64,000 nucleotides of DNA from Paenalcaligenes hermetiae (GCF_039543645.1 NZ_BAABKD010000001.1:62001-126000); one strand, 5' to 3'; positions 50,862 to 60,556 are shown, counted from the stretch's first letter. Program-made: numbers and translations. Notes: generated from the letters alone by a model not told the origin.

Positions 50862-51230
50862 TTAAATCGTAAACGATGAACCACAACCACATGTGGTGGT
50901 CGCATTGGGGTTACGAATCACGAACTGAGCGCCCTCTAAATCGTCTTTGTAGTCGATCTCGGCACCCACTAGATACTGAAAGCTCATGGGGTCAATTAAT
51001 AACTGCACCCCATTTTTATCAATGGTGGTGTCATCGTCATTCACGACTTCGTCAAAGGTAAACCCGTACTGAAAACCCGAGCAGCCCCCACCTTGGACAA
51101 AAACACGGAGTTTTAAATCAGGGTTACCCTCTTCGGTCAGTAGCTCACGGACTTTATCCACCGCGGCATCCGTAAAGACCAAAGGAGAAGGAGGTGCCTG
51201 AAGGTCAACCGTTTCGGTAAGGGTATTCAT
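50862..51230 (-). CDS. erpA: Iron-sulfur cluster insertion protein ErpA
   Basis: A 122-aa A-type Fe-S carrier (HesB/IscA fold) delivering clusters to essential enzymes. The three conserved cysteines are in GGGCSGFQYGF and the C-terminal CGCGSSF. The length and ending (SSFTI) fit ErpA rather than IscA, and the argC-neighbour position is typical of beta-proteobacteria. Confidence 0.95.
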   Translation of the reverse strand: MNTLTETVDLQAPPSPLVFTDAAVDKVRELLTEEGNPDLKLRVFVQGGGCSGFQYGFTFDEVVNDDDTTIDKNGVQLLIDPMSFQYLVGAEIDYKDDLEGAQFVIRNPNATTTCGCGSSFTI

Positions 51231-51300
51231 AAGAGATACTCCTGCAACAAATAAATAGTAAGTTTTATTTTAAGCCTAAATCGTCATTCGCACGAACCGC

Positions 51301-51996
51301 CTACTTTGATAGGTTGTGTTTGTAGGTCGCGCGCAACTGTTTGCCCTGATAAATACGCACTGTCACCGCTTGTATCGCTGTTTCAGTAGGAATAGATAAT
51401 AAACCCGTGGTGCGTAAAAACCGGTCAAACTGGATCGTTAACGGTTTGGCAGCATCCTGTCCTGCGGGGTATAAAACCATATCTTTTTGTTGCGCCCCAT
51501 CTGCTACATGGGCGATAAACTCAATATGACCATCAAAACGGTCTAAACCAGCAGGACGCTGTAATAATAATCTATAGTGTAATACATCCGCTTGGGCTTC
51601 GATATCTAAAGCCCTAATTTGTACCGTGCCTTTATCCGACACGGGTAGCAAATGCTCGTAAAAGGCCAACTGCTCTTGAAGCTGAGCTAACTGCTCCTGA
51701 TGTTGCACCAAACGCTGTTCTAGGCTTTGCTGGGTGGAAATATCCAGTGCGTGCTGGGTTTCTAATGAAAGAATATGTTGCTGAGCTTGCTGCCAATCCT
51801 GCTGGACTTGCTGTAATTGATCGCGTAATGCACCGCTTTCAGCATCGTCCTTCCAGCCTAGAAGACCCACTCCCGTCGCACCGAGCAGGAGCCCAAAGAT
51901 AAAGAAAAAAAAAGAAAATGGCTTCACAAGAAAAGTAAAAAAAGAGGCAGACGTCTTACTATTATGACGCCTTGCCCCTGATTTAGTTCCAATCAA
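51301..51996 (-). CDS. DUF6776-like membrane-anchored coiled-coil protein
   Basis: A 231-aa protein with one N-terminal membrane helix (about residues 22-48, FLVKPFSFFFFIFGLLLGATGVGLLGW), a Gln/Leu-rich coiled coil (about 55-125), then a beta-rich C-terminal domain presumably in the periplasm. It lies between argC and erpA, a position held by DUF6776 genes in related beta-proteobacteria, which is the basis for the name. Function unknown. Confidence 0.75.
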   Translation of the reverse strand: MIGTKSGARRHNSKTSASFFTFLVKPFSFFFFIFGLLLGATGVGLLGWKDDAESGALRDQLQQVQQDWQQAQQHILSLETQHALDISTQQSLEQRLVQHQEQLAQLQEQLAFYEHLLPVSDKGTVQIRALDIEAQADVLHYRLLLQRPAGLDRFDGHIEFIAHVADGAQQKDMVLYPAGQDAAKPLTIQFDRFLRTTGLLSIPTETAIQAVTVRIYQGKQLRATYKHNLSK

Positions 51997-52009
51997 ATAG
52001 CAACAAGAC

Positions 52010-53071
52010 TTAAGGCAAAATTGCCACGTGCTCCAGCCCTGTTTGCTCAGGCAGGTTAAACATCAAATTCATATTCTGTACGGCTTGACCAGATGCCCCC
52101 TTGACGAGGTTGTCTTGCGCCACCATCACAATAAGCTGATCATCGTGACGCTGCAAAGCAATGCGGATTTTATTTGAGGCGCGTACAGAGCGGGTTTCTG
52201 GTACAGCACCCGCTGGCATGACATCAACAAAGTACTCATTAGCGTAGAACTGTTCGTAAAGCGCCTGAAAGTCTGTACCCATGGCCTCTGGCAAAATACG
52301 TAAATACAACGTAGAGAACATGCCACGAATCATTGGCACCAAGTGCGGAACAAAGGTTAAGTGGACGTCTTTGCCCCCATTGAGTGCTTTTAACTGTGCA
52401 GAGATCTCTGGGTGGTGGCGATGCCCTGCTACCCCATAAGCTTTGAAGTTATCGCTGGCTTCGGAAAACAAGCTGCCTACAGCGGCTTTGCGCCCTGCGC
52501 CAGATACCCCAGATTTACAGTCAGCCACTACACGGGCCTCGACCAACGCTTTTTCAGGGCTCCAAAGCGGTGCGGTGCCCAATAAAACGGTAACGGGGTA
52601 GCAGCCCGGATTCCCCACGACACGAGCCTGCGCGATTTTTTCTCTATGGATTTCGACCAGTCCGTAAACCGACTCTTTTAAAATGTCAGGGCAAGCATGC
52701 GGCATTTTGTACCATTTTTCAAAGAGTGCGGTATCTTGCAGACGAAAATCCGCTGCTAAGTCAATGATTTTGACCCCTTTGTCTACAAGCTGTTGCGCTT
52801 CTTTCATGGCCACCCCATGAGGCGTGGCAAAAAACACTACATCACACTGATCCAAGGCCGCCTCGTCCGGTGTTTTAAACACCGCATCCACATGGCCGCG
52901 CAGGCTAGGGAACATATCTGCTACAGGCATACCGGACTCTTGGCGGGAAGTCACCGCCGTGATTTCAGCATGCGGGTGCTGAGCAAGTAAACGTAATAGT
53001 TCTACACCGGTGTAACCCGTGGCGCCAACAATACCAACTTTTATTTTTGTAGGCTGAGCAGATGTGGACAT
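52010..53071 (-). CDS. argC: N-acetyl-gamma-glutamyl-phosphate reductase
   Basis: A 353-aa type 1 ArgC: NADPH-dependent reduction of N-acetylglutamyl phosphate in arginine synthesis. It has nucleotide-binding VGIVGATGYTGVELLRLL, catalytic cysteine in VGNPGCYPVT, the SGVSGAGRKA loop and the HRHHPEI active-site histidine block. Heads the argC-DUF6776-erpA unit. Confidence 0.97.
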   Translation of the reverse strand: MSTSAQPTKIKVGIVGATGYTGVELLRLLAQHPHAEITAVTSRQESGMPVADMFPSLRGHVDAVFKTPDEAALDQCDVVFFATPHGVAMKEAQQLVDKGVKIIDLAADFRLQDTALFEKWYKMPHACPDILKESVYGLVEIHREKIAQARVVGNPGCYPVTVLLGTAPLWSPEKALVEARVVADCKSGVSGAGRKAAVGSLFSEASDNFKAYGVAGHRHHPEISAQLKALNGGKDVHLTFVPHLVPMIRGMFSTLYLRILPEAMGTDFQALYEQFYANEYFVDVMPAGAVPETRSVRASNKIRIALQRHDDQLIVMVAQDNLVKGASGQAVQNMNLMFNLPEQTGLEHVAILP

Positions 53072-53170
53072 GGTTCCCCTTTTTATATGAGAAAAAATAA
53101 ATCAATCATCTGTTTATGATATAGGATCTGTGATTTTTTTGGGGATTTCTCAGCATAGAGATCAAAAAAC

Positions 53171-53196
53171 AAAACCCCGACCAGAGTCGGGGTTTT
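53171..53196 (-). terminator. Terminator after rplM-rpsI
   Basis: Stem AAAACCCCGAC/GTCGGGGTTTT with a short loop, followed on the minus strand by TTTTTTG. It lies 39 bases beyond the rpsI stop. Confidence 0.9.
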
Positions 53197-53234
53197 GTAC
53201 ATACACCAGCCAAAGCTGGCGCATACGCAAAAAA

Positions 53235-53627
53235 TTAGCGCTTGCTGAACTGTTTGCGACGACGTGCTTTGTGGAAACCGACTTTTTTACGTTCGACTTC
53301 ACGAGCATCACGCGTAACCAAACCAGCTTGTTTAAGTGTAGGTTTGAGCGTTTCGTCGAAATCAATCAAAGCACGGGTAATACCGTGACGTACAGCACCT
53401 GCCTGACCGCTTTCGCCGCCACCGTGTACGTTAACTTTGATATCAAAGTTTTCTAGTAGCCCAGTCAAAACCAAAGGCTGGCGCACAATCATGCGGCCGG
53501 TTTCGCGAGCAAAGTATTCGTCTACAGGTTTACCGTTTACAACAATAGCACCTGTACCCTTTTTGATAAAAACACGAGCCACCGAAGATTTGCGGCGCCC
53601 GGTACCGTAATTCCAATTACCGATCAT
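53235..53627 (-). CDS. rpsI: 30S ribosomal protein S9
   Basis: The 130-aa protein has the conserved YGTGRRKSSVARVF start, the GGGESGQAGAVRHGI block, and the basic tail KKVGFHKARRRKQFSKR, which reaches the P-site tRNA. It is 9 bases downstream of rplM in the standard operon. Confidence 0.98.
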   Translation of the reverse strand: MIGNWNYGTGRRKSSVARVFIKKGTGAIVVNGKPVDEYFARETGRMIVRQPLVLTGLLENFDIKVNVHGGGESGQAGAVRHGITRALIDFDETLKPTLKQAGLVTRDAREVERKKVGFHKARRRKQFSKR

Positions 53628-53636
53628 GACCTGTCC

Positions 53637-54065
53637 TTAGATATCCAGGGGTTTAGGCTGTTGGGCCGCATGGGGATGTTCGGCGCCAGCATAAACCTTG
53701 AGTTTCTTGGCCATGGCGTAACCCAATGGGCCTTTGGGGAGCATACCTTTGACGGCTTTTTCTAAAGCACGACCAGGGAAACGCTGTTGCATGGTTTCGA
53801 AGTTGGTCTCTTTGATACCACCAACATAACCGGTATGACGGTAGTATTTTTTGTCTTGCATTTTATTGCCGGTAACGCGTAGTTCTGCTGCGTTAATCAC
53901 AACAATATAATCACCCGTGTCAACGTGCGGAGTGTATTCAGGTTTGTGTTTACCACGTAGGCGGCGTGCAACTTCGCTGGCCACACGACCGAGGACTTTG
54001 TCCTTGGCATCAATCACAAACCACTCACGACGGACTTCATGGGGTTTGGCCACAAAGGTCTTCAT
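53637..54065 (-). CDS. rplM: 50S ribosomal protein L13
   Basis: A 142-aa protein of normal length: WFVIDAKDKVLGRVASEVARRLRGKHKP at the N-terminus, GDYIVVINA, the YYRHTGYVGGIKE motif and MLPKGPLGYAMAKKLKVYAG. TAGGA lies 7-8 bases before the ATG. First gene of the rplM-rpsI operon. Confidence 0.98.
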   Translation of the reverse strand: MKTFVAKPHEVRREWFVIDAKDKVLGRVASEVARRLRGKHKPEYTPHVDTGDYIVVINAAELRVTGNKMQDKKYYRHTGYVGGIKETNFETMQQRFPGRALEKAVKGMLPKGPLGYAMAKKLKVYAGAEHPHAAQQPKPLDI

Positions 54066-54202
54066 GATAGGTTCCTAATAAAAAGGCATTACGCCATAAA
54101 CAATCATATTTAATCTTGTTCGCCAAGACGTTATGATTCGCCCGTGCCAACACGATTAAAGAGTAAACACAAAATTTTAACACAAAAAAAACAAAAACAA
54201 TA

Positions 54203-54236
54203 AAAAAACCCCCATTCCATAACGAATGGGGGTTTT
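54203..54236 (-). terminator. Terminator after the TRAP binding-protein gene
   Basis: Stem AAAAACCCCCATTC/GAATGGGGGTTTTT with the minus-strand T run continuing to 54203. It lies 15 bases beyond the dctP-like stop. Confidence 0.9.
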
Positions 54237-54250
54237 TGACCACAAAGGGC

Positions 54251-55351
54251 TTATTTATTGCGGTTCGCCAGAGCGATACCTAAGTAGTTATCGTAAGAGC
54301 CTTCAGCAACACGGAACCATGGCACAAGCTCATCACGGAAGCTCATGTAGTTTTCGTAAATACGTTTAAAGCGCTCGTCTTTGTCGCAGAACTCTTTATA
54401 TAGCTCGTTGGCAGCGGCAAAAGATGCATCCATAACATCGCGAGGGAAGGCTTTTAATACAGCACCACTTGCGATCAGACGACGCAATGCACCTGGACTT
54501 TGTGAGTCATAAACGGTAAGCATTTTGTCACCGGCAGCGCGAGAAGCCGTTTCTACTAAGGATTGATACGCCTTAGGTAGCTCGTTATAAGCATCGTTGT
54601 TTACATAGAGCGATACTTGAGCAGAGCCTTCCCACCAACCGGGGTAATAGTAATACTTAGCGACTTTTTGCAGGCCGAGCTTTTCATCGTCCACGGGACC
54701 AACGAACTCTACCGCATCCAATGTCCCTTTTTCTAGAGAGGGGTAAATATCCCCTGGTGGAACCTGCTGAGGCACCACACCCAGACGCGCTAAGACCTCG
54801 CCCGCAAAACCGGCCGTGCGCATTTTCAAGCCTTTTAGGTCTTCAATGGATTTGATTTCTTTACGATACCAACCACCCATCTGGGTACCCGTGTTACCAA
54901 ATGGGAAGTTAACAATATTACGCGTAGCAAAAAGCTCGCGCATTAGCTTTAGCCCGTCTCCTTCGTGCATCCAAGCGTTCATTTGGCGTGAGTTTAAGCC
55001 AAACGGCACAGCGGTATCAAAACAGAAAGAAGGGTCTTTGCCGTAGAAGTAGTAAGAAGCGGTTTGACCGGCTTCTACTGTACGGTTTTCTACTGCGTCC
55101 ATGACTTCGAAACCGGGAACAATTTCCCCAGCGGGATAAAGACGGATGGAGAAATTACCATCAGACGCCTCTTCGACCATTTTGACAAAAAGCTCAGCGG
55201 CAGAGTACAAAGCGGGCAAAGAAGGGCCATAAGTGGAAGTCATCTTCCAGCTGATTTTAGGTAGGCTTTCGGCAATAGCTGGCGCAGCTACCGCGGCAGA
55301 GCCTGCGACGGCGGTCAAGCCGGCTTTTTTAAGAAATGAACGACGCTGCAT
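54251..55351 (-). CDS. TRAP transporter substrate-binding protein (DctP family), orphan
   Basis: A 366-aa periplasmic solute-binding protein. It has a twin-arginine signal (RRSFLKKAGLTAVAG) cleaved near AIA-E. The DctP fold is shown by the FPFGNTGTQMGGWYRKEIKSIEDLKGLKMRTAGFAGEVL block, which contains the carboxylate-binding Arg, and by the AVEFVGPVDDEKLGL region found in 2-oxo-acid-binding members. No dctQ/dctM membrane subunits are adjacent and a terminator follows, so it must work with permeases encoded elsewhere. Confidence 0.9.
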   Translation of the reverse strand: MQRRSFLKKAGLTAVAGSAAVAAPAIAESLPKISWKMTSTYGPSLPALYSAAELFVKMVEEASDGNFSIRLYPAGEIVPGFEVMDAVENRTVEAGQTASYYFYGKDPSFCFDTAVPFGLNSRQMNAWMHEGDGLKLMRELFATRNIVNFPFGNTGTQMGGWYRKEIKSIEDLKGLKMRTAGFAGEVLARLGVVPQQVPPGDIYPSLEKGTLDAVEFVGPVDDEKLGLQKVAKYYYYPGWWEGSAQVSLYVNNDAYNELPKAYQSLVETASRAAGDKMLTVYDSQSPGALRRLIASGAVLKAFPRDVMDASFAAANELYKEFCDKDERFKRIYENYMSFRDELVPWFRVAEGSYDNYLGIALANRNK

Positions 55352-55491
55352 CGCGTAGATCCTCCGTGGCGTTCAAGTTAATAAATGACCGGAAATGACA
55401 CGGCCGATCTTTGATCATACACCGTGCCAATATGATCTGTAACTAGGGTTTGCACAGGGTAATTAGGTTGTGCTATGAGCTAAATGTAACA

Positions 55492-56859
55492 TCAGTTCCC
55501 CGCAACAGCCATCTGTCCAATCAAAATCGAACCGGTTTGTTTGCCACCGCGGATCAACTCGTCTGCCCCTACTGCAACCACTTGCTGGTACATTTGCGCC
55601 AAGTTGCCAGCAATAGTAATTTCCTCAACCGCATGCTGGATTTCCCCATTTTCAACCCAATAACCAAAAGCGCCACGAGAATAATCACCGGTGACGTAAT
55701 TAACACCCTGTCCGATCAGTTCCGTCACATACAGCCCAGTTCCCATTTTTTTAAGCATGGCTGCTAAGTCATCCTGCGCTTGGGTATAGGACGATAGTAA
55801 ACGCAAGTTATGGGCGCCTCCGGCATTACCCGTTGTTTTCATCCCAAGTTTACGCGCCGTATACGAAGACAGAAAATAACCATGGAGCTCCCCCTGGTCT
55901 ACGATCACGCGGTCAGTAGTTTTTACCCCCTCGGAATCAAACGGCGCACTACCCAAACCAGCGACAACATGGGGACGCTCCACGATTTGGATGTGAGGAG
56001 CAAACACCGCTTTACCGAGTTGATCGAGCAAAAAAGAAGTCTTACGGTACAAAGCTCCCCCACTTGCCGCTCGGACAAAAGAGCCCAGTAACCCCGCTGC
56101 TAGCGAGGCATCAAAAAGCACCGGGTATTTACCCGTTTTAAGTCGTTTTGCCCCCAGTCGGGCCACGGTACGTGCAGCGGCGATACGCCCTACCGATTCC
56201 GGCGTATCCAACAAACGTGGCTTACGCGCTACAGTGTACCAATAGTCTCTTTGCATCCCTTGATCATTTTCGGCAATAGGCGTAGCTGAAATACTGTAAC
56301 GACTATACGGGTAGCCACCTAAAAACCCATGGCTATTGGCCATCACAAAATGTCCCACATTAGTATCTACCGACGCCCCTTCGCTGTTGGTGATGAGCGG
56401 GCTAGCTTGCAACGCCGCTCGCTCTGCGCGCACAGCCAAGCGCGCGGCTAAGCCTGCATCAATCTGCCATGGGGTAAACAAAGATAAGTCTGGGTAGTCC
56501 AAAGCCAGATCCTCGGGGTCTGGTAAACCAGCCATCGGATCCTCGGCCGTGTAACGCGCAATATGCCAAGCCGCCGCTACGGTATCCTCGATAGCTTTAG
56601 GGGAAAAATCCGACGTCGACGCCGAACCACGCTTATTGCCAGCAAAAACCGTTACACTAAGGGAGCGATCTCGGGTTTGCTCCACCGTTTCCACCTCTTG
56701 GTGACGCACGGCCACAGATAGACCTTGGTTTTCAGCAATTTCCACGGCGGCATCAGAAGCCCCGAGTTGTTTTGCATACACCAAAACGTCTTCAGCGAGC
56801 TGACAAAAACGAGATTGGTTTTCAGATATGGGCAAAGAAGAAATAGAAGACTGGCTCAT
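55492..56859 (-). CDS. pmbA: Metalloprotease PmbA/TldE
   Basis: A 455-aa TldE-type subunit. In E. coli TldD/TldE is a heterodimeric zinc protease that matures microcin B17 and degrades CcdA. Typical blocks are GNKRGSASTSDFS, the ANSHGFLGGYPYSRYS region and YFLSSYTARKLGMKTTGNAGG, ending GNLAQMYQQVVAVG...GSILIGQMAVAG. It diverges from yjgA with a 54-base gap; pmbA-yjgA adjacency is widely conserved. tldD is not in the window. Confidence 0.95.
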   Translation of the reverse strand: MSQSSISSLPISENQSRFCQLAEDVLVYAKQLGASDAAVEIAENQGLSVAVRHQEVETVEQTRDRSLSVTVFAGNKRGSASTSDFSPKAIEDTVAAAWHIARYTAEDPMAGLPDPEDLALDYPDLSLFTPWQIDAGLAARLAVRAERAALQASPLITNSEGASVDTNVGHFVMANSHGFLGGYPYSRYSISATPIAENDQGMQRDYWYTVARKPRLLDTPESVGRIAAARTVARLGAKRLKTGKYPVLFDASLAAGLLGSFVRAASGGALYRKTSFLLDQLGKAVFAPHIQIVERPHVVAGLGSAPFDSEGVKTTDRVIVDQGELHGYFLSSYTARKLGMKTTGNAGGAHNLRLLSSYTQAQDDLAAMLKKMGTGLYVTELIGQGVNYVTGDYSRGAFGYWVENGEIQHAVEEITIAGNLAQMYQQVVAVGADELIRGGKQTGSILIGQMAVAGN

Positions 56860-56913
56860 GGATACTCTTTAAAATAAAGCGGCATTCAATTTCCGCTGGT
56901 ACTTATTTTTATT

Positions 56914-57462
56914 ATGACCGAAAAATACTTAGAACCCGATGAAAATGGCTATTATGGCCCGAGCAAATCACAAGTAAAGCGTGATATGCATGCTCTACAA
57001 GAGTTGGGCAAACAACTCATCGAGTTATCAAATGAAAAACTTAATAAGCTTAACCTAAGTGAGACCTTACGGGTTGCCATCAAGGATGCGCAACGTATTA
57101 CTGCACGTGAGGGCAAACGACGCCAATTACAATACGTGGGCAAGTTAATGCGCCATGAAGATGCTGATGCCATTCGACACCAGCTCGATATTTGGGAAAA
57201 TGGCTCCAAAGAACAGGCTAAAGCCATGCACCGCATCGAAGCCTTGCGCGACTTGCTGTTACGCGATGATAAGGCGCTTACCCAATTTTTTGACGAATTC
57301 CCTTTGGCTGATCCTCAATCCTTTAGGACCACGGTACGTAGCGCACGCAAAGAGGCACAACAAAATGCCACCCTGCCCGAAAACAAAGCGCCCAGCCGTA
57401 AGCACTATCGTCAACTTTTTCAAACGATTAAAACCATTGTTGAACAAGCGGAGAAGGCATGA
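56914..57462 (+). CDS. darP: Ribosome-associated assembly factor DarP/YjgA (DUF615)
   Basis: A 182-aa highly charged helical protein of the DUF615/YjgA family, which associates with 50S precursors. Family blocks: GPSKSQVKRDMHALQELG, LRVAIKDAQRI...KGKRRQLQYVGKLMR-like and the C-terminal SRKHYRQLFQTIK. Its stop overlaps the start of the downstream esterase by 4 bases. Confidence 0.93.
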   Translation: MTEKYLEPDENGYYGPSKSQVKRDMHALQELGKQLIELSNEKLNKLNLSETLRVAIKDAQRITAREGKRRQLQYVGKLMRHEDADAIRHQLDIWENGSKEQAKAMHRIEALRDLLLRDDKALTQFFDEFPLADPQSFRTTVRSARKEAQQNATLPENKAPSRKHYRQLFQTIKTIVEQAEKA

Positions 57463-58133
57463 GTACCGAATTAGCATGTATTGAAATTACCACCTCAAAT
57501 CAACCTGAGTTTTCTGTTATTTGGCTACATGGTTTAGGCGCTGACGGCAATGATTTTGCCCCTATTGTGCCCGAACTCAAGGTCGATGATATTCCTATCC
57601 GCTTTGTGTTTCCTCACGCCCCCATTATGCCTATCACGATCAACGGCGGCATGCCCATGCGCGCTTGGTATGATTTATACATGATGGACTTAGTACGCCA
57701 CGAGGACGAAAAAGGCTTACGCGAGTCGCAACAGCTTGTACAAGCATTGATCGCCCGTGAAAACGCACGGGGTATCCCCACTGAGCGCATAGTACTGGCG
57801 GGTTTTTCACAAGGTTGTGCGATGACACTACAGACGGGCTTACGCCTTGAGGAAAAACTCGCTGGGATGGTGTGTTTATCGGGGTATCTTCCCTTGGCCG
57901 ATAAGGTCGCTGCTGAGCGCCACGCTGCCAACCAAAACACGCCTATTTTTATGGCTCATGGGCAGCAGGATCCCGTGGTTCCATTAATACGTGCCGAAGA
58001 ATCACGTCAGCGTCTTAACGAGCTAGGCTATGACATCGAATGGCATACCTACCCTATGCCGCACTCGGTGTGCGCCGAGGAGGTCAGCGCCATCTCCCAG
58101 TTTTTAAAGCGTGTTTTAGTCCGTGTAGACTAA
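57459..58133 (+). CDS. Carboxylesterase / phospholipase family alpha/beta hydrolase
   Basis: A 224-aa serine hydrolase of the EstB/YpfH acyl-protein-thioesterase-like family. Oxyanion motif WLHGLGADGNDF; nucleophile Ser in GFSQGCAM; Asp in GQQDPVVP; His in MPHSVC. No signal peptide, so cytoplasmic. Translation is coupled to darP by the ATGA overlap. Its 3' end overlaps the stop of the convergent acetyltransferase gene by 4 bases. Substrate unknown. Confidence 0.92.
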   Translation: MSTELACIEITTSNQPEFSVIWLHGLGADGNDFAPIVPELKVDDIPIRFVFPHAPIMPITINGGMPMRAWYDLYMMDLVRHEDEKGLRESQQLVQALIARENARGIPTERIVLAGFSQGCAMTLQTGLRLEEKLAGMVCLSGYLPLADKVAAERHAANQNTPIFMAHGQQDPVVPLIRAEESRQRLNELGYDIEWHTYPMPHSVCAEEVSAISQFLKRVLVRVD

Positions 58134-60556
58134 CTCGTTAAATCCAACCAAACTCGGCGCAAACCCGGATCATAAGGATCCACCTCGCTTTTAAAGCCGA
58201 GTTTGGCTAATAGCCCCAACATGCCATCATTGGTCGCCAATACATAACCATCTATGTAGCTCAATCGCTGTTGTTTGGCCTCTTGTATTAAGGCTCGCAT
58301 CAGCTGCGTTCCCAATCCATAGCGCTGCCAGTCATCGGCAACAACCAACGCATATTCCGCCCCACGACCGTCGCTATTACGTAAATAATGCACAAAAGCA
58401 ATGACTTGCTCCGTGCCCGCCTGCCCACTATCAATGGTTGCTATCAGGGCCAGCTCGCGATCATAATCAATGCGGGTATAACGCGCTAACATCGATGGGC
58501 TCAGCTCTTTCATCATTGACACAAAGCGCATATAACGGGACTCTGCCGATAAACCCCGCACAAAGTCTTGTAGGGGCTGCGCATCCTCGGGGCGAATTGG
58601 GCGTAAAACCCACGGCTGTCCATCATCAAAATGGTGATGCTGCACTAAATGACGAGGATACGGGTGAATGGCCATATGCGGGTAGCCGAGATTTTCTGGA
58701 CTTAACCATGACACCTGCGGGTGCAGCTCAATTTTAATTTGCGAGCAATATAAACCACTAGGGCTAAGCCACAGCGGGTCAATCTGGATACTTTTGATCG
58801 CGGGCAATTCGCTGATGAGCTCGGAAATTTTTTCTAGGGTTTGCTGTAGCTGCGTAAAAATAGACTCGCCGGCGATATCGTGTAAACGTTCATACCAAAT
58901 CGGCGCCCGCTCAATCAACAATCGAGCTAGATTTCGATTTAGAGGAGGCAGCTCCACGGCCGTGCGCTGACTAATAAAATCCAAATCCCCATAGGCGGCC
59001 CCAAACACCATAAACGGCCCATACTGGGCATCGGTATACATGTGAATACAGACCGGCGGCAGAGTGGGTACGGTATAGGGACTGGCTTGCGTTAATATCG
59101 GCACATGAAAGCACGCTAAAAGCTGGGCGCTGTCCATTTCATCCAGATGCCGCACTCCGTGTTCTTGTAACGACTGTACAAGCTGCCTAGCAGCCTCGAT
59201 ATTCGCTGGACGCCCCAGCGGATACGCTGGCAGAATTTGCTGAGCAAGCTGCTGGTTATAATGATACGAAGCCAAAATATTAAGGGCTTCCATGGCAGCA
59301 TCAGCAGTGCGCAAAGCGGGGATCCCCGCCTGGTCCAAACGCTGTCGTAATGGGCGCATGGTTTTTTCCCCTAACAAGCAGCTGACCACCGGCTTATACT
59401 GCTTAAGACTGATGGAAATCAGTGCTTCGGTCACAGCCTCTAGGTCAGCATAAGGGTCTGGCGCAATGAGCACCAATACCCCGTCTACCTGCTTATCTTT
59501 AATCAACACTGGGATGACTTGCTCGACCACATCCACCGTGATCGGAGCATAACGAATAATGGGGTTTGTGATTTGGTCAGTTGTCAGGGTCACCGCAGCT
59601 AAAGCCGCTTGGGTTTCTGCACTTAATGGTGCTAAGTGAACGGTAGCATTATGGCGCATAATCGCTAATGCTAACTGGGCAATCCCATCACCATTGGCAA
59701 TAATCGCAATGCGTGAACCTTTTAGCCGTCTTTTTAAGCTAAGGATTTTAACTGCAGCAAAAAGCTGCATCAGATAGCGAATCCGGATAGCGCCCACACG
59801 TCGCATTAACGCATTAAACACCTCTTCACGGGCTCGCAGCGCCACACTGTTATCCTGCCCCCCTGCTTTTAGCACAATAATAGGCTTTGTGGCCGCAGCA
59901 GCATACAGGGCGCTAGCAAAACGGCGTGATGTGGGATAACTATGTAAGTACAACACCAAACTATCGGTTTGTTTGTCCGTGGCTAAAAAATCCAACATAT
60001 CCGCCAAATCAATATCGGTTTCTTCGCCAAGGTCCACCACGGTGGAAAACCCAACGTTGGCATCTTCAGCCCAATCTAACACCGCTGTAGTAACAGTGCG
60101 TGATTGCGAGATCAAAGCCACTTTACCTGTTTTGGGCCAACGTGGCTGAATACTGGCATTTAATGCTACAGGCGGTCGTATCAAACCCAAAGAGCGTGGC
60201 CCCAACACTTTGCAATGCTGCTGTTTAGCCCACGCGCCCAAATGCTTTTGCATCTCTGCACTATAGAGCTGACTACTTGGGTGGGTTAACAGCACCAAAA
60301 ACCGCGGTTGATAGGGGCTTAGCTGGTTTAATACCTCGAGTAGCTGTTCGGCCGGCACACATATCACCCCCAAATCCACTCGCTCACTATGGATGGCCTT
60401 TAGTCCCTGTAGAGGTTTCCCTTGCCCTGCGGGCGCACATACCCGATATACGGCCGCGTTTTCATGAAAGCTCAAATGCTCCGCACAATCGGGACTACAC
60501 ACGGTCACTACCGTTTTCGGATCAAACAATGCGGCGAAACGATGTGTTAACACCAT
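58130..60556 (-). CDS. Pat/acetate-CoA-ligase-like fusion with GNAT acetyltransferase; ligase half eroded
   Basis: An 808-aa protein arranged as CoA-binding domain, succinyl-CoA-synthetase-like domains, ATP-grasp remnant and a C-terminal GNAT domain (residues about 635-805; LRPIRPEDA, LVVADDWQRYGLGTQLMRALI). Typical PatZ/YfiQ relatives are about 880-900 aa. Here the SHTGAL-type His motif is replaced (KAGGQDNSVALRARE), and the ATP-grasp segment with GYPVVxKI...HKSDVGGV is missing between PYTVPTLPP and VCIHMYTDAQ. The GNAT half looks functional, so it is probably a lysine acetyltransferase without ligase activity. ATG 60556 fits AAGGGA spacing better than ATG 60562. Confidence 0.85.
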   Translation of the reverse strand: MVLTHRFAALFDPKTVVTVCSPDCAEHLSFHENAAVYRVCAPAGQGKPLQGLKAIHSERVDLGVICVPAEQLLEVLNQLSPYQPRFLVLLTHPSSQLYSAEMQKHLGAWAKQQHCKVLGPRSLGLIRPPVALNASIQPRWPKTGKVALISQSRTVTTAVLDWAEDANVGFSTVVDLGEETDIDLADMLDFLATDKQTDSLVLYLHSYPTSRRFASALYAAAATKPIIVLKAGGQDNSVALRAREEVFNALMRRVGAIRIRYLMQLFAAVKILSLKRRLKGSRIAIIANGDGIAQLALAIMRHNATVHLAPLSAETQAALAAVTLTTDQITNPIIRYAPITVDVVEQVIPVLIKDKQVDGVLVLIAPDPYADLEAVTEALISISLKQYKPVVSCLLGEKTMRPLRQRLDQAGIPALRTADAAMEALNILASYHYNQQLAQQILPAYPLGRPANIEAARQLVQSLQEHGVRHLDEMDSAQLLACFHVPILTQASPYTVPTLPPVCIHMYTDAQYGPFMVFGAAYGDLDFISQRTAVELPPLNRNLARLLIERAPIWYERLHDIAGESIFTQLQQTLEKISELISELPAIKSIQIDPLWLSPSGLYCSQIKIELHPQVSWLSPENLGYPHMAIHPYPRHLVQHHHFDDGQPWVLRPIRPEDAQPLQDFVRGLSAESRYMRFVSMMKELSPSMLARYTRIDYDRELALIATIDSGQAGTEQVIAFVHYLRNSDGRGAEYALVVADDWQRYGLGTQLMRALIQEAKQQRLSYIDGYVLATNDGMLGLLAKLGFKSEVDPYDPGLRRVWLDLTS

